A stretch of DNA of 64,000 bases from Stappia indica (GTDB lineage Bacteria > Pseudomonadota > Alphaproteobacteria > Rhizobiales > Stappiaceae), in contig NZ_CP046908.1 in assembly GCF_009789575.1 (NCBI RefSeq), forward strand, positions 4,493,001 through 4,557,000, given 5' to 3'. The translations under genes were made by a program, and so were the position numbers. This document shows, piece after piece, positions 7,396 through 16,284 of this stretch. The notes beneath the pieces are model-generated. The model ran no database searches. It saw only the letters and a program-made list of their open reading frames with translations, and was not told where the DNA came from. Position 1 is the stretch's first letter; every line of letters begins with the position of its first letter.

Positions 7396-9987
7396 TCAGG
7401 TGGCGGAACCGCGCGTGATCGTAGCGATGTCTGCTTCTCGCAACGGGTGCTCGCTTCCCGGCTTGCCCAAGACCTTCTCCACGTCCTTGTCGCCCGCGAA
7501 CGGCTGCAGGGCATCCGGCATGTCGGTGCCCTCGTCCATGCCTTCTGCCAGCATGTCCGCCCACTCGGGATGCTCGATCAGTAGATCCGCCAGGGCCGGG
7601 AGCCGCTGCTCCAGGATCGTCCAGCGCGCCAGAACCTCGTGACCGACGGAGTTGCTCTCCAAATAGCCGATGACCCTGCGAAACTTGTAGGAATTCACCA
7701 TCCGCTTCATGACACGCGGATTGTCTGGCAGAAATTCTGAAAACTTGAGCAGCAAGTGCTCTGCTTCCCGCGTCGTCCCCTCGGATTCGCTGTAGTTCAG
7801 GATGGTCGCCACACGATCCGTCTCCGTAGACGCTCTGGAAAGCAGAATACGAACATCCGCCTCTGAGAGCTCGTCGCCGAACTCGTCCCGAATTTCTTCA
7901 CGCTTGACACGCACCTTTTCGTCGAAGATCGCAGTCGGGAGGACGCTCTTTCTCCGGTACCTCTCACCCGCTCTCGACACCCAGCTTTCGGAAGCCTCCA
8001 CTGTGTCGGCCTTCATTGTCTCTGCCTCTCCAGCCAGCAAGTGTTTCCAATAATTTTGCTTCACGCCGCCCATTCCGGGAACCGGCGTCGAGACCTGAAA
8101 GATCTTCTCGAGAAACAGATAGCCGAGCGGCTGGCCGGCACTGCCGACATGACCGGAAAAATTCGAATAACGCTGCTCGAAACTGGAGCGAAGCCACGCC
8201 CGGTCGGCCGCCACCACATAGGTGACATTCGGATGGCGCATCGAGCTTTGGATGCCCTCCATCAGATCGACCACGTAGTCAGCGTTACATCGGTCCAGAT
8301 CGTCGATGAAGATGCAGATCGGAAGCTCCACCGAACCCGCGAGGTCACGAAACAGCTCATTCACCCTTGCCATCGGGTCCCGAGAGATGTCCGAGTAGAA
8401 CTTGAAATTCTCAATCGACCCGAAGAAAAGCCACCTTACCGTGACTATACCCGCACTGAATACTACAGTTAGCGCGGCCAGCGCCGCAAAAATATCCTTA
8501 AGATCAAGGCCGAAAGAAAATAAGGATCCGGAGAGAACCACAACAGAGAGCAACAGCAGAAAATAAGGCACCAGCTCTGCATGGAGAATCCACCTTCGCC
8601 AAGTATAGTTGACGTCTTCAGCAGCCAGCCACATGCGGTCTGTGTCGAGACAGGTATGACACCCGTCTTTCAGCGCCTTGATCAACGGCCACCAGGGCGG
8701 CTTGCGATGCTCGTGCTCCCAGGCATTGAATTGGACAACAGCCCAAGGCGTTCCATCCTCTTCCGGCTTCCGCAGCATTTCCTGCATCATCAGGAGAACA
8801 GATGTCTTCCCCGCCCCCCACGGGGCGTAGAGGTGAACTGCAAAACCGTCGCGACCGCTGGTTTTCCGCACCTCTACAATCCGCTCGACCAAAGCCCGCG
8901 CAAATGATCTTCGTCCCAATTGATCATTGGTGGTCGGCTCATCCGAATGCGTCGGCACGGCGTCGGTCCGCAACACCTCGCCATCGGCGAGAGCCTCGTC
9001 GCCAGCCGGCCCACTGACGGTATCGTTCCCGTCAGATGCCGCCGTTGCCTGGAAGATCGGTGGCTTCCCGTCGCGTATGCGCTCGATATCCCGAAGTACA
9101 TCCTCGGCAGACCGCTCCTCGGTGATGGTCCAGAACGCTTCCGGTTGAGTGGCGATGATATCCGCCGTCTCGTCGAAGAGACGGCGAGGTATCGTGATGC
9201 CCGGCTCGGGCAAGATGGTGCGATACCAGTCGACGATCAGCCCCCAAGGACTGTTCTTCACTTCGTCTTCCGCAGAGAAGCGATCCATCAAGTTACGAAC
9301 CGAAGACAAAAATCTCGTGTCGGATGAAGATCCTCCCGAGTAGACACTAGGCCAGAGCGGCTGTGTAACTAGCGCTGGTGCAGCCCCATGCGTCAGCAGC
9401 CAGAGGCAATCCTCCGACACTGCAAGCCAAATATCACTCATTCCTCCGCCAAGGCGCATCTTATAATTTGAAGCGATTGAGTATCCATTAACCACATCTT
9501 TGACAGCGACCAGAGTTTTCGCTGCCGCCCTACTAGAGTGAGGGCCATCCTCAACGAGGATAGATTCCGCGGAACACTGGAACGCAACGGAAATATATCT
9601 CGAGAAAAACGAAGTGTGAACAGCCTCGAGATACTGACGATTCGCTTCATTCAAATAAAATAGAATTCTAGAATCATAATTTAATTCGGCCGCGTAAGAA
9701 GAAAAAGCAACTCTGAATGATTTTAAAGCAATTTCATTCAAGCGTCGATCAAGCATACGAACTTCTGGGAAGTAATAGATCCCCAGAACCAGCGGAAACA
9801 CCCGCAGCGCTGCGCGCACGGCAATCAGTTGCGCCCATTCGGCCGGCTTGTCTTTCAGCCACGCTTCCAGTGCTTCCGGACTGTCGATTTCCGGCCGTTT
9901 TACGTCGTCCGCCAAGCCTGCCCCCGCAGTGCCGCGCCGCAGCGCTCCCCTTATCGCCAGTCTGGCGGGAGCCTCGAGAAACAACAA
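7396..9987 (-). CDS. KAP family P-loop NTPase
   Basis: Up to 863 aa. Walker A APWGAGKTS is at ~388-396 and Walker B ICIFIDDLDRC at ~557-567, followed by VTYVVAADRAWLRSSF, the KAP hallmark. Two transmembrane segments (~472-495 and ~499-522) sit between Walker A and B, as is characteristic of the KAP family, so the ATPase is inner-membrane tethered. The N-terminal ~350 residues and the helical C-terminus resemble nothing I can name. The start is uncertain: a TTG at 9987 is the furthest upstream, and a TTG about 25 codons later also fits. GC content is clearly lower than in both neighbours and codon use is more relaxed, suggesting acquisition. It lies 22 bp behind the DUF930 gene. Several KAP NTPases belong to anti-phage systems; that role here is inference. 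Confidence 0.85.
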   Translation of the reverse strand: MLFLEAPARLAIRGALRRGTAGAGLADDVKRPEIDSPEALEAWLKDKPAEWAQLIAVRAALRVFPLVLGIYYFPEVRMLDRRLNEIALKSFRVAFSSYAAELNYDSRILFYLNEANRQYLEAVHTSFFSRYISVAFQCSAESILVEDGPHSSRAAAKTLVAVKDVVNGYSIASNYKMRLGGGMSDIWLAVSEDCLWLLTHGAAPALVTQPLWPSVYSGGSSSDTRFLSSVRNLMDRFSAEDEVKNSPWGLIVDWYRTILPEPGITIPRRLFDETADIIATQPEAFWTITEERSAEDVLRDIERIRDGKPPIFQATAASDGNDTVSGPAGDEALADGEVLRTDAVPTHSDEPTTNDQLGRRSFARALVERIVEVRKTSGRDGFAVHLYAPWGAGKTSVLLMMQEMLRKPEEDGTPWAVVQFNAWEHEHRKPPWWPLIKALKDGCHTCLDTDRMWLAAEDVNYTWRRWILHAELVPYFLLLLSVVVLSGSLFSFGLDLKDIFAALAALTVVFSAGIVTVRWLFFGSIENFKFYSDISRDPMARVNELFRDLAGSVELPICIFIDDLDRCNADYVVDLMEGIQSSMRHPNVTYVVAADRAWLRSSFEQRYSNFSGHVGSAGQPLGYLFLEKIFQVSTPVPGMGGVKQNYWKHLLAGEAETMKADTVEASESWVSRAGERYRRKSVLPTAIFDEKVRVKREEIRDEFGDELSEADVRILLSRASTETDRVATILNYSESEGTTREAEHLLLKFSEFLPDNPRVMKRMVNSYKFRRVIGYLESNSVGHEVLARWTILEQRLPALADLLIEHPEWADMLAEGMDEGTDMPDALQPFAGDKDVEKVLGKPGSEHPLREADIATITRGSAT

Positions 9988-10009
9988 CCTCTTTTCAGGG
10001 GCTTGAGGC

Positions 10010-11479
10010 TCAGTTGCCGGGGAAGCCGCGGGCCGACCATTCCGAGCGCGGGACCGGCGCGCCGACGCGGAAGGTGAAGCTTTCCACCCGCGTCACCTGC
10101 GTGTTCAGCTCGCAGCGGAAGGCAAGGTCGTACCACTGTCCGCCGGCGCGGAAGGCCGCCCGGCGCGGCTGCAGCACCGTGCCGCTTTCCAGTCGGAACG
10201 AGGGCAATAGGTCCGGCTGGTAGGGCGGCGTTGCCGTGCGCAGCTGCGCCCGCAGCTCGGTCATGCACAGGAGGTCGACGCGCGCGGCCTGCGGCATGCC
10301 GTTCATCGCCGTGCGCATGCGCGGATCGTCGGAAATGTCGCGCGAGAACAGGCGGGTCGCCGTGGTGCCGCCGGCAAGCTCGCCTTCGCCGCCTCCACCG
10401 CTCGGCCGGGCAAAGCTCAGCCCGCCGGAGCCCGGCGTCGTTGCGGCAATCGCCCGCGCCACCGCCTCGGCCTCCGATTGCGGGTCGGCGCGGGACCCGG
10501 CGAACAGCGGGATCTCCGCCGGCTTGGCCCGCGGCACGGCCGTCCCGCCCGCCGGCAGGCCGGCCCCTTGCGTCGGCGCGGCCAGCACGTCGAGGTCGCC
10601 GACCCCTTCGCTCTCCGCCTCGCTCGGGTCGGTCAGCGCCGCCATCTCCGTCTCGGCCTCCGGCTCGCTTTCGGGCGCAGCTTCCCCCTCCTGCGGCGTG
10701 CCCTCTTCCAGGGCGCCCGGCGTCTCGGCCGCAAGCTCCTCGGCAGCGCCCGTCTCGCCGCTCTCCGCGGTTCCCTCGCTCTCAGCCTCGCTCTCAGCTT
10801 CGCCGGGGCCTTGCGGTCCGCTTTCGCCTTCGCCAGCCGGCTGGTCCTGCGCTTCCGCCTCGGGCGAGGTTTCCGCCGTCTCTTGCGGGGCGGCCTCGGT
10901 CGGCTCGTCCAGGCTCTCGCGCAGGGCAATCTCGCCGGCCCGGTCCTCGCTGCCGCTGTCCTCCTCGGCGAACTCGGTCACCGGCATCAGCACGCGCGGC
11001 ACCGCCGCCGTCTCAGTGGGCGCCTCCGGCGTTTCCGGGGTCTCTTCCTGCTTCGGTTCCGGCTCCGGCTCGGGGGCAGGCGGCGGCGGGGGCGGTGGCG
11101 GCACGGCCTGCGCCTGCTCTTCCGGCGTTTCCTCCTCTTCCGGCGGCGGGGGAGGCGGCTCGGCCTGCTCTTCCGCCTGTTCCTCGGCTGCCGGCGGCTC
11201 GATCAGCACCACCTTGATCGGCTCGTCGACGGTTGGCGGCAGGGCACGCACCGCGCCGGGTCCGAAGAACACCAGCCAGGCCGCCGCCCCGTGCAGCAGC
11301 ACCGACAGGACAAGGCCCGCACCGATTCGCCGCCGCAAGCCGGTCCCCCGCGCCGCTACGTCCGCCGTCTCGCCGGCAGCGCTTTCGGCAACGAGATCGG
11401 GCGCGACCTGCGGCAGGTCCTGCGGCGCGGCCACGGCTTCGCCCGCCCGCTCGCCGGCCCGCTCGTTGGCGGGGGGCAA
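10010..11479 (-). CDS. TonB-like envelope protein with C-terminal DUF930 domain
   Basis: 489-aa protein. A cytosolic N-terminus is followed by one transmembrane segment (~52-72, IGAGLVLSVLLHGAAAWLVFF) and then a long periplasmic region rich in Pro and Glu (~90-170), with poly-Pro stretches like those of TonB. A Glu/Ala/Ser-rich low-complexity stretch runs to ~300. The globular C-terminal ~115 residues (PRMRTAMNGMPQAARVDLLC to the end) match my memory of the DUF930 family of Rhizobiales. The HGAAAWL sequence in the membrane segment recalls the TonB signal anchor. The start is a TTG without a convincing alternative. Function unknown; a periplasm-spanning envelope role is inferred from architecture. 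Confidence 0.8.
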   Translation of the reverse strand: MPPANERAGERAGEAVAAPQDLPQVAPDLVAESAAGETADVAARGTGLRRRIGAGLVLSVLLHGAAAWLVFFGPGAVRALPPTVDEPIKVVLIEPPAAEEQAEEQAEPPPPPPEEEETPEEQAQAVPPPPPPPPAPEPEPEPKQEETPETPEAPTETAAVPRVLMPVTEFAEEDSGSEDRAGEIALRESLDEPTEAAPQETAETSPEAEAQDQPAGEGESGPQGPGEAESEAESEGTAESGETGAAEELAAETPGALEEGTPQEGEAAPESEPEAETEMAALTDPSEAESEGVGDLDVLAAPTQGAGLPAGGTAVPRAKPAEIPLFAGSRADPQSEAEAVARAIAATTPGSGGLSFARPSGGGGEGELAGGTTATRLFSRDISDDPRMRTAMNGMPQAARVDLLCMTELRAQLRTATPPYQPDLLPSFRLESGTVLQPRRAAFRAGGQWYDLAFRCELNTQVTRVESFTFRVGAPVPRSEWSARGFPGN

Positions 11480-11688
11480 GGACGTGAAACCCGGCTCCTG
11501 CTTGTCGCTTGGCTGTCTCAGGGTCTGGCCCCGTCGCTCCGTCTGGTGTGGTCGGGCCCTGCGTATCGTGCGCCCAAGGCTACGCCTAACCCAGCTTCAG
11601 GGAAAAAGGGAGGCGGCACCTGCGCGCGCCCTCCGTCTTTCGCGGGCGAGGCGGCCTTGAAGCTTCCATGGGGAGAAGCCCCCCCGCC

Positions 11689-12498
11689 TCAGGCCCGGCT
11701 GATCGCCCGCGCGGCCGATTGCGCCAGCGGCGCAAAGCGTTGGGCAAAGTCCTCAGGCTGCCATTCCGACAGGGAGCCGGCCACATGGATCGCGGCCACG
11801 GGTCGCCCGTCCGGCCCGGTGATGGCGGCGCCGATGGCGATCTCGCCCGGCACCACTTCCTCCAGCGCCAGCGCATAGCCCGCCTCGCGCGCCTCGCGCA
11901 CCTTCTCGCGGATCTGCGCCGGATCGGTGATCGTCTTGACGGTGATCTGGATGAACTGCGACCGGGCGAGGATGTCGTCGACCTCCGCATCGCTCAGCAG
12001 GGCCATGATCGCCCGTCCGCCGCTTGCACAGTATGTGGGCACCGAGTGGCCCACCAAAGTGGCGAAGAACGTCTCCCGCTTGCTCTGGTTGCGCGCGGCA
12101 TAGACCACACGCAGGTCGTCGAACAGGCTGAGGTCGACGCGCTCGCGCACGTTGCGCCGCAGCTCCAGCAGGATCGGCGTCGCCCGCTCCACCAAGGGGT
12201 TGAGCCGCAGGTAGTCGAGCGAATGGTCGAGCAGCCGCAGCCCCGGCACGAAGCCCCGGTCGGTCGGGTCCCGCTCGATGTAACCCAGCTGCCGCAAGGT
12301 GTGGACGAAGCGCTGCGCCGTGCTCTTGCCCATGCCGGCCGCCGCGGCGATCTCGGCCAGCGTCAGCGGCGCATCGCTCTTGTGAAAGGCAGCCATCACA
12401 TCGGCGGCGCGGGCGATGGAGCGCACGAACAGCGGATCGCGGCCCTGTTCCTCGGGCGTTCCGGCCTTGGGTCTGGCACGCGGCGACCAGCTGGTCAT
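11689..12498 (-). CDS. IclR family transcriptional regulator
   Basis: 269-aa regulator. The N-terminal winged helix (~25-90) contains LTLAEIAAAAGMGKSTAQRF as the recognition unit. The C-terminal IclR effector domain (~105-265) has VDLSLFDDLRVVYAAR, the Cys/Gly-rich SVPTYCASGGRAIMA and the late GAAITGPDGRPVAAIHVAG motif. It is divergent from the M81/ABC/M20 peptide operon across a 230-bp gap carrying an 18-bp palindrome. The natural inference is that it controls that operon, and perhaps itself, in response to a substrate-derived small molecule. IclR proteins can repress or activate, and the direction cannot be read from sequence. Confidence 0.92.
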   Translation of the reverse strand: MTSWSPRARPKAGTPEEQGRDPLFVRSIARAADVMAAFHKSDAPLTLAEIAAAAGMGKSTAQRFVHTLRQLGYIERDPTDRGFVPGLRLLDHSLDYLRLNPLVERATPILLELRRNVRERVDLSLFDDLRVVYAARNQSKRETFFATLVGHSVPTYCASGGRAIMALLSDAEVDDILARSQFIQITVKTITDPAQIREKVREAREAGYALALEEVVPGEIAIGAAITGPDGRPVAAIHVAGSLSEWQPEDFAQRFAPLAQSAARAISRA

Positions 12499-12538
12499 GT
12501 CGGGCTCCCTCCAGAAACGGTCTGCTTAGAAAACAGCA

Positions 12539-12568
12539 TTGACTCGTCAACTTCACCATTCGTATCGT
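12539..12568 (+). promoter_or_regulatory. Candidate sigma-70 promoter for the peptide operon
   Basis: TTGACT at 12539-12544 and TATCGT at 12563-12568 with 18-bp spacing point towards the M81 gene. The predicted start of transcription falls at about the palindrome at 12575-12592, where a bound repressor would block initiation. The surrounding DNA is AT-rich compared with the window. Confidence 0.45.
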
Positions 12569-12574
12569 AACAAA

Positions 12575-12592
12575 ATAATACGATCGTATTAT
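12575..12592. promoter_or_regulatory. 18-bp perfect palindrome, probable IclR-type operator
   Basis: The sequence ATAATACGATCGTATTAT is its own reverse complement. It is flanked by a further CGTAT (12561-12565) and ATACG (12599-12603) inverted pair, giving a nested ~43-bp dyad. It sits between the divergent IclR and M81 genes, and a TATAAT on the minus strand (12588-12593) overlaps it. The position and symmetry fit an operator for the IclR regulator that could control both directions. Confidence 0.65.
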
Positions 12593-12729
12593 ATTTCAAT
12601 ACGAACTGGAGTTCCGATGGTTCGCAGGCTCGATCGAGGTCTGAAACTCCTTCGCGCGTCGCCCGGGCATCTCGTGCCCGTCGCCCACGCCGCGACACCC
12701 TCCAGCCTCGTCTGCCCCGGAGCGGCCCG

Positions 12730-14283
12730 ATGAGCCGCCCGATGACCCGCCGCGTCGCCCTTGCCGGCTTCCTGCACGAGACCAACACCTTCGCGCCTTC
12801 GCTCGCCACCATGGCCGAGTTCGAGCAGGGCGGCGGCTACCTGCCGCTGTCGCGCGGCGTGGAGGTGCTGGAGCGCTCCGTCGGCGTCAATCTCGGCATT
12901 TCCGGCAGTATCGATCATGGCCGCACTGCGGGCTGGGACATAGTGCCGGTGCTGTGGACGGGGGCTATCCCCTCCGCCCATGTGACGCGCGAGGCCTATG
13001 AGCGCATCGCCGGCGAGATCGTAGAGGGCATCGCGGCCGCCGGCCCGCTCGACGGCGTCTGCCTCGACCTGCACGGCGCGATGGTCGCCGAGCATCTCGA
13101 CGACGGCGAGGGCGAGCTGATCGCCCGCGTGCGCCGCGTCGTCGGCCCGAATGTCCCCATCGCCGTCAGCCTCGACCTGCACGGCAACACGACGCAGCAG
13201 ATGGTCGATGCGGCCGACCTGCTGGTCGCCTTCCGCACCTATCCGCATGTCGACATGGCCGAGACCGGCCGCCGCGCGGCGGAAGGCCTCGACCGCCTGA
13301 TGCAGCGCGGCAAGCCCTTCGCCCACGCCTTCCGCCGGCTGCCCTTCCTCATTCCGATCCCCTGGCAGTGCACCTTCATCGAGCCGGCCCGCAGCCTCTA
13401 CCGCGAGCTGGAGGAGATGGAGGGCGGCGACGTCGCTAGCCTCTCCTACTGGATGGGCTTTCCCGCCGCCGACATCGCCGATTGCGGCCAGACCGTGCTG
13501 GCCTATGGCGAGACGCAGGAGGCGGCCGACCGGGCCGCCGACCGCCTGGTCGCGCGCATCATGGAGAGCGAGGCCGCCTTTGCCGGCCGGGCCTTCGGTC
13601 CGGACGAGGGCGTGCGCGAGGCCATGCGCATCGCCAAGGACGCCACCCGCCCGGTCGTCATCGCGGACACGCAGGATAATCCCGGCGCCGGCGGCGACTC
13701 CAACACCATGGGCATGCTGAAGGCCTTGCTGCGCAACGGCGCTGAGAACGCGGCCATCGGCCTGATCGTCGATCCCGCTGCCGCCCGCGCCGCGCACGCG
13801 GCCGGGGAGGGGGCGGAGATCGCCATCGCGCTCGGCGGCCAGTCGAACGTTCCCGGCGACAGCCCGCTGGAGGCGACGTTCCGCGTCAAGGCGCTGTCGG
13901 ACGGCTCGCTGCACGCGACCGGCCCCTATTACGGCGGCACGCGCATGAATGTCGGTCCGTCCGCCTGCCTTGCCATCGACGGGGTGCAGGTGGTGGTCGC
14001 CAGCCACAAGGCGCAGATGGCCGATCTGGCGATGTACCGCTATGTTGGTGTCGAGCCGACGCGCATGGATATCCTCGTCAACAAGAGCTCGGTGCATTTC
14101 CGCGCCGATTTCGACCCGATTGCCGAGACGGTTCTCGTCTGCACCGCCCCGGGGCCGATGCCCCTCGATCCGGCGGATCTTGCGTGGACGAAACTGCGTC
14201 CCGGCATGCGCCTGTCGCCCGGTGGACCGGTTCACGACCCGGCCCGTCCCGCGGCGAAGATGCCGCAAGTCACGGAGGGCTGA
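12730..14283 (+). CDS. M81 family metallopeptidase (MlrC/microcystinase C-like)
   Basis: 517-aa cytosolic zinc peptidase of family M81, whose type member MlrC cleaves linearised microcystin and its tetrapeptide. The N-terminal GFLHETNTFAP signature is intact, as are CLDLHGAMV, the metal-site motif SLDLHGN and the following YPHVDM, which supply Asp/His ligands in MlrC. The C-terminal MlrC domain contains DNPGAGGDSNT. The ATG at 12730 follows a weak purine stretch; a second ATG 4 codons later is also possible. It is the first gene of a transporter/peptidase operon, so its substrate is probably an imported oligopeptide or modified peptide. M81 members also occur in ordinary peptide or amide catabolism, so cyanotoxin degradation should not be assumed. 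Confidence 0.9.
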   Translation: MSRPMTRRVALAGFLHETNTFAPSLATMAEFEQGGGYLPLSRGVEVLERSVGVNLGISGSIDHGRTAGWDIVPVLWTGAIPSAHVTREAYERIAGEIVEGIAAAGPLDGVCLDLHGAMVAEHLDDGEGELIARVRRVVGPNVPIAVSLDLHGNTTQQMVDAADLLVAFRTYPHVDMAETGRRAAEGLDRLMQRGKPFAHAFRRLPFLIPIPWQCTFIEPARSLYRELEEMEGGDVASLSYWMGFPAADIADCGQTVLAYGETQEAADRAADRLVARIMESEAAFAGRAFGPDEGVREAMRIAKDATRPVVIADTQDNPGAGGDSNTMGMLKALLRNGAENAAIGLIVDPAAARAAHAAGEGAEIAIALGGQSNVPGDSPLEATFRVKALSDGSLHATGPYYGGTRMNVGPSACLAIDGVQVVVASHKAQMADLAMYRYVGVEPTRMDILVNKSSVHFRADFDPIAETVLVCTAPGPMPLDPADLAWTKLRPGMRLSPGGPVHDPARPAAKMPQVTEG

Positions 14284-14323
14284 TCCGCTACCGGCGAAGA
14301 GGTCTTTAAGGGGTTTGCGTTGC

Positions 14324-14346
14324 GGAGCGGGGGGAGTTTCCGCTCC
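14324..14346 (+). other. Intercistronic hairpin before the binding-protein gene
   Basis: A 7-bp perfect stem (14324-14330 with 14340-14346) with a nine-base loop lies in the 106-bp gap between the M81 and binding-protein genes. An A-rich rather than T-rich tract follows, so it is more likely an RNA-processing or stability element than a terminator. Confidence 0.4.
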
Positions 14347-14389
14347 AACAATAAAAAGAAAATCACCTGACCAGAAAAAGGGAAGCATC

Positions 14390-16030
14390 ATGTTGCATGA
14401 CACTGTCACCACCCGCCTGTCCGGGCCCCGCAAGGGCTGGGCGATGAAGGCGCGCCACACCGTCGCCGGCCTGCTCGCCGGTGCGCTGCTGGCCGGAACC
14501 GGTCTCGTCACCCCGGCAGATGCCGCCGGCAAGACCATCACCGCGGTGATGCATTCGGGCCTGCGCGTGCTCGATCCGATCATCACCACGGCGCATATCA
14601 GCCGCAACCACGCCTACATGATCTACGACGTCCTGGTCGCGGTGGACGAGAACTTCACCCCGCGTCCGCAGATGGCCGACTGGACGGTCTCCGACGACGG
14701 CCTCGTCTACACCTTCACCCTGCGCGACGGGCTGAAGTTCCATGACGGCGCCCCGGTCACCTCGGCGGATGCCATCGCCTCGCTGACCCGCTGGGGCAAG
14801 CGCGATTCCGGCGGCCAGCTGATCTTCGACATCACCGCGAGCCTGGAAGCCAAGGACGACAAGACCTTCGTCTGGACGCTGAAGAGCCCGTTCCCGGCGC
14901 TGCTCGACACGGTCGGCAAGCAGTCGGCGCTGCCGCCCTTCATCATGCCCGAGCGCGTCGCAAGCGGCCCGGCCGATGCGGCGATCACCGAATATGTCGG
15001 CTCCGGTCCCTTCGTCTTCGTCGAGGAGGAGTACCAGCCGGGCGTCTCCGTCACCTATCGCAAGTTCGAGGACTATGTCCCGCGCGACGAACCGGCGAGC
15101 TGGATGGCCGGCGGCAAGGTGGTCAATGTCGATGAGGTCAAGTGGGTGACCATGCCGGATGCCCAGACCGCCATCAACGCGATCATGTCGGGCGAGATCG
15201 ACTATATCGAGCAGGTGCAGATCGACCTTCTGCCGATCCTTGCCTCCAGCGAGGACGTGACGGTCGAGACCCGCGACGATCTCGGCTACCAGACCATCGG
15301 CCGGATGAACTTCAAGCACCCGCCCTTCGACAACAAGAAGATCCGCCAGGCCGCCCAGATGGCGCTCAGCCAGGCCGATGTGCTCGGCACGCTGATCGGC
15401 AATTCGGACTATTACACGGTCTGCGGCGCGATCTTCGGTTGCGGCACTCCGCTGGCCGACGAGTCCGGCGCCGAGACGCTGATCTCCGGCGGCGATGTCG
15501 AGGGCGCCAAGAAGCTGCTCGAGGAAGCCGGCTACGACGGCACCCCGATCGTTCTGATGCAGCCGACGGATGTCGTCAGCCTCACCGCCCAGCCGGTGGT
15601 CGCGGCCCAGGCGATGCGCAATGCCGGCTTCAACGTCGACATGCAGCCGATGGACTGGCAGACGCTGGTGACGCGCCGCGCCAGCCAGTCGAAGCCTTCC
15701 GAGGGCGGCTGGAACATCTTCTTCACCAACTGGCTGGTGCCGGAGATCAACTCGCCGCTGATCAGCCCGATGCTGAACGGCCGCGGCGACAACGCCTGGT
15801 TCGGCTGGCCGACCGACGAGACGATGGAGGCCCTCAAGGCCGAGTTCATCGCCGCCGACACGCCGGAGAAGCAGAAGGAAGTGGCGGTCAAGATCCAGAA
15901 GCACACTCTGGACAACGTCCTCTACATCCCGCTCGGCCAGTATGCCTCGCCCCAGGCGCGCAGCAACAAGCTGACCGACATGCTGCCCTCGCCGGTTCCG
16001 GTCTTCTGGAACGTCAAGAAGGCGGACTGA
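14390..16030 (+). CDS. Peptide ABC transporter substrate-binding protein (SBP family 5)
   Basis: 546-aa periplasmic solute-binding protein of the DppA/OppA class. A twin-basic-free signal peptide occupies about residues 19-46 (MKARHTVAGLLAGALLAGTG up to PADAA). The family-5 core follows, with DGLVYTFTLRDGLKFHDGAP and VVAAQAMRNAGFNVDMQPMD-type segments. GGAAG precedes the ATG at 14390; a start at the later ATG (14444) would also give a full signal peptide. It delivers peptides or related amides to the permeases encoded downstream. A strong hairpin follows the stop, which often allows binding proteins to be made in excess of the membrane components. Confidence 0.92.
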   Translation: MLHDTVTTRLSGPRKGWAMKARHTVAGLLAGALLAGTGLVTPADAAGKTITAVMHSGLRVLDPIITTAHISRNHAYMIYDVLVAVDENFTPRPQMADWTVSDDGLVYTFTLRDGLKFHDGAPVTSADAIASLTRWGKRDSGGQLIFDITASLEAKDDKTFVWTLKSPFPALLDTVGKQSALPPFIMPERVASGPADAAITEYVGSGPFVFVEEEYQPGVSVTYRKFEDYVPRDEPASWMAGGKVVNVDEVKWVTMPDAQTAINAIMSGEIDYIEQVQIDLLPILASSEDVTVETRDDLGYQTIGRMNFKHPPFDNKKIRQAAQMALSQADVLGTLIGNSDYYTVCGAIFGCGTPLADESGAETLISGGDVEGAKKLLEEAGYDGTPIVLMQPTDVVSLTAQPVVAAQAMRNAGFNVDMQPMDWQTLVTRRASQSKPSEGGWNIFFTNWLVPEINSPLISPMLNGRGDNAWFGWPTDETMEALKAEFIAADTPEKQKEVAVKIQKHTLDNVLYIPLGQYASPQARSNKLTDMLPSPVPVFWNVKKAD

Positions 16031-16047
16031 TCGGGTCCTGAGATCGC

Positions 16048-16072
16048 CCGCCCGGCCCTTGGGGCCGGGCGG
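16048..16072 (+). other. Strong GC hairpin after the binding-protein gene
   Basis: An 11-bp uninterrupted stem (16048-16058 with 16062-16072) closes a three-base loop 18 bp after the stop. No U-tract follows, so complete termination is unlikely. It fits a 3'-end stabiliser or partial attenuator within the ABC operon, in the 254-bp gap before the permease genes. Confidence 0.6.
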
Positions 16073-16284
16073 ACGGCTCGCAAGGTCTCGTGAAGCGCGT
16101 CTTTTGAAACAGACGCAGGCTGCGATCGCCGATGCGGACCGGCACTGCCGGCCCGCGCCCCGGTCCCGTGGGCGCGCCCATTTTGGCGTAAGGCGGGCCG
16201 GCGTGAAGCGGCAGGCCCTCGCACCTCGACGTCCGGCGGAACGAACCGTTCCGCGCAAACCAGGTCCAGGAGCAGCAACCCGCG

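Noticed and set aside
6603-7564. Overlapping open frames on both strands of the repeat block
   Set aside because: Repeat-derived, Arg/Pro/Gly-rich, and repeated with the DNA; no ribosome-binding site.
10236-11660. Ser/Ala/Gly-rich plus-strand frame with poly-Gly
   Set aside because: Antisense to the Pro/Glu-rich part of the DUF930 protein.
12589-14607. 672-codon minus-strand frame
   Set aside because: Antisense to the M81 gene, with no family-like sequence.
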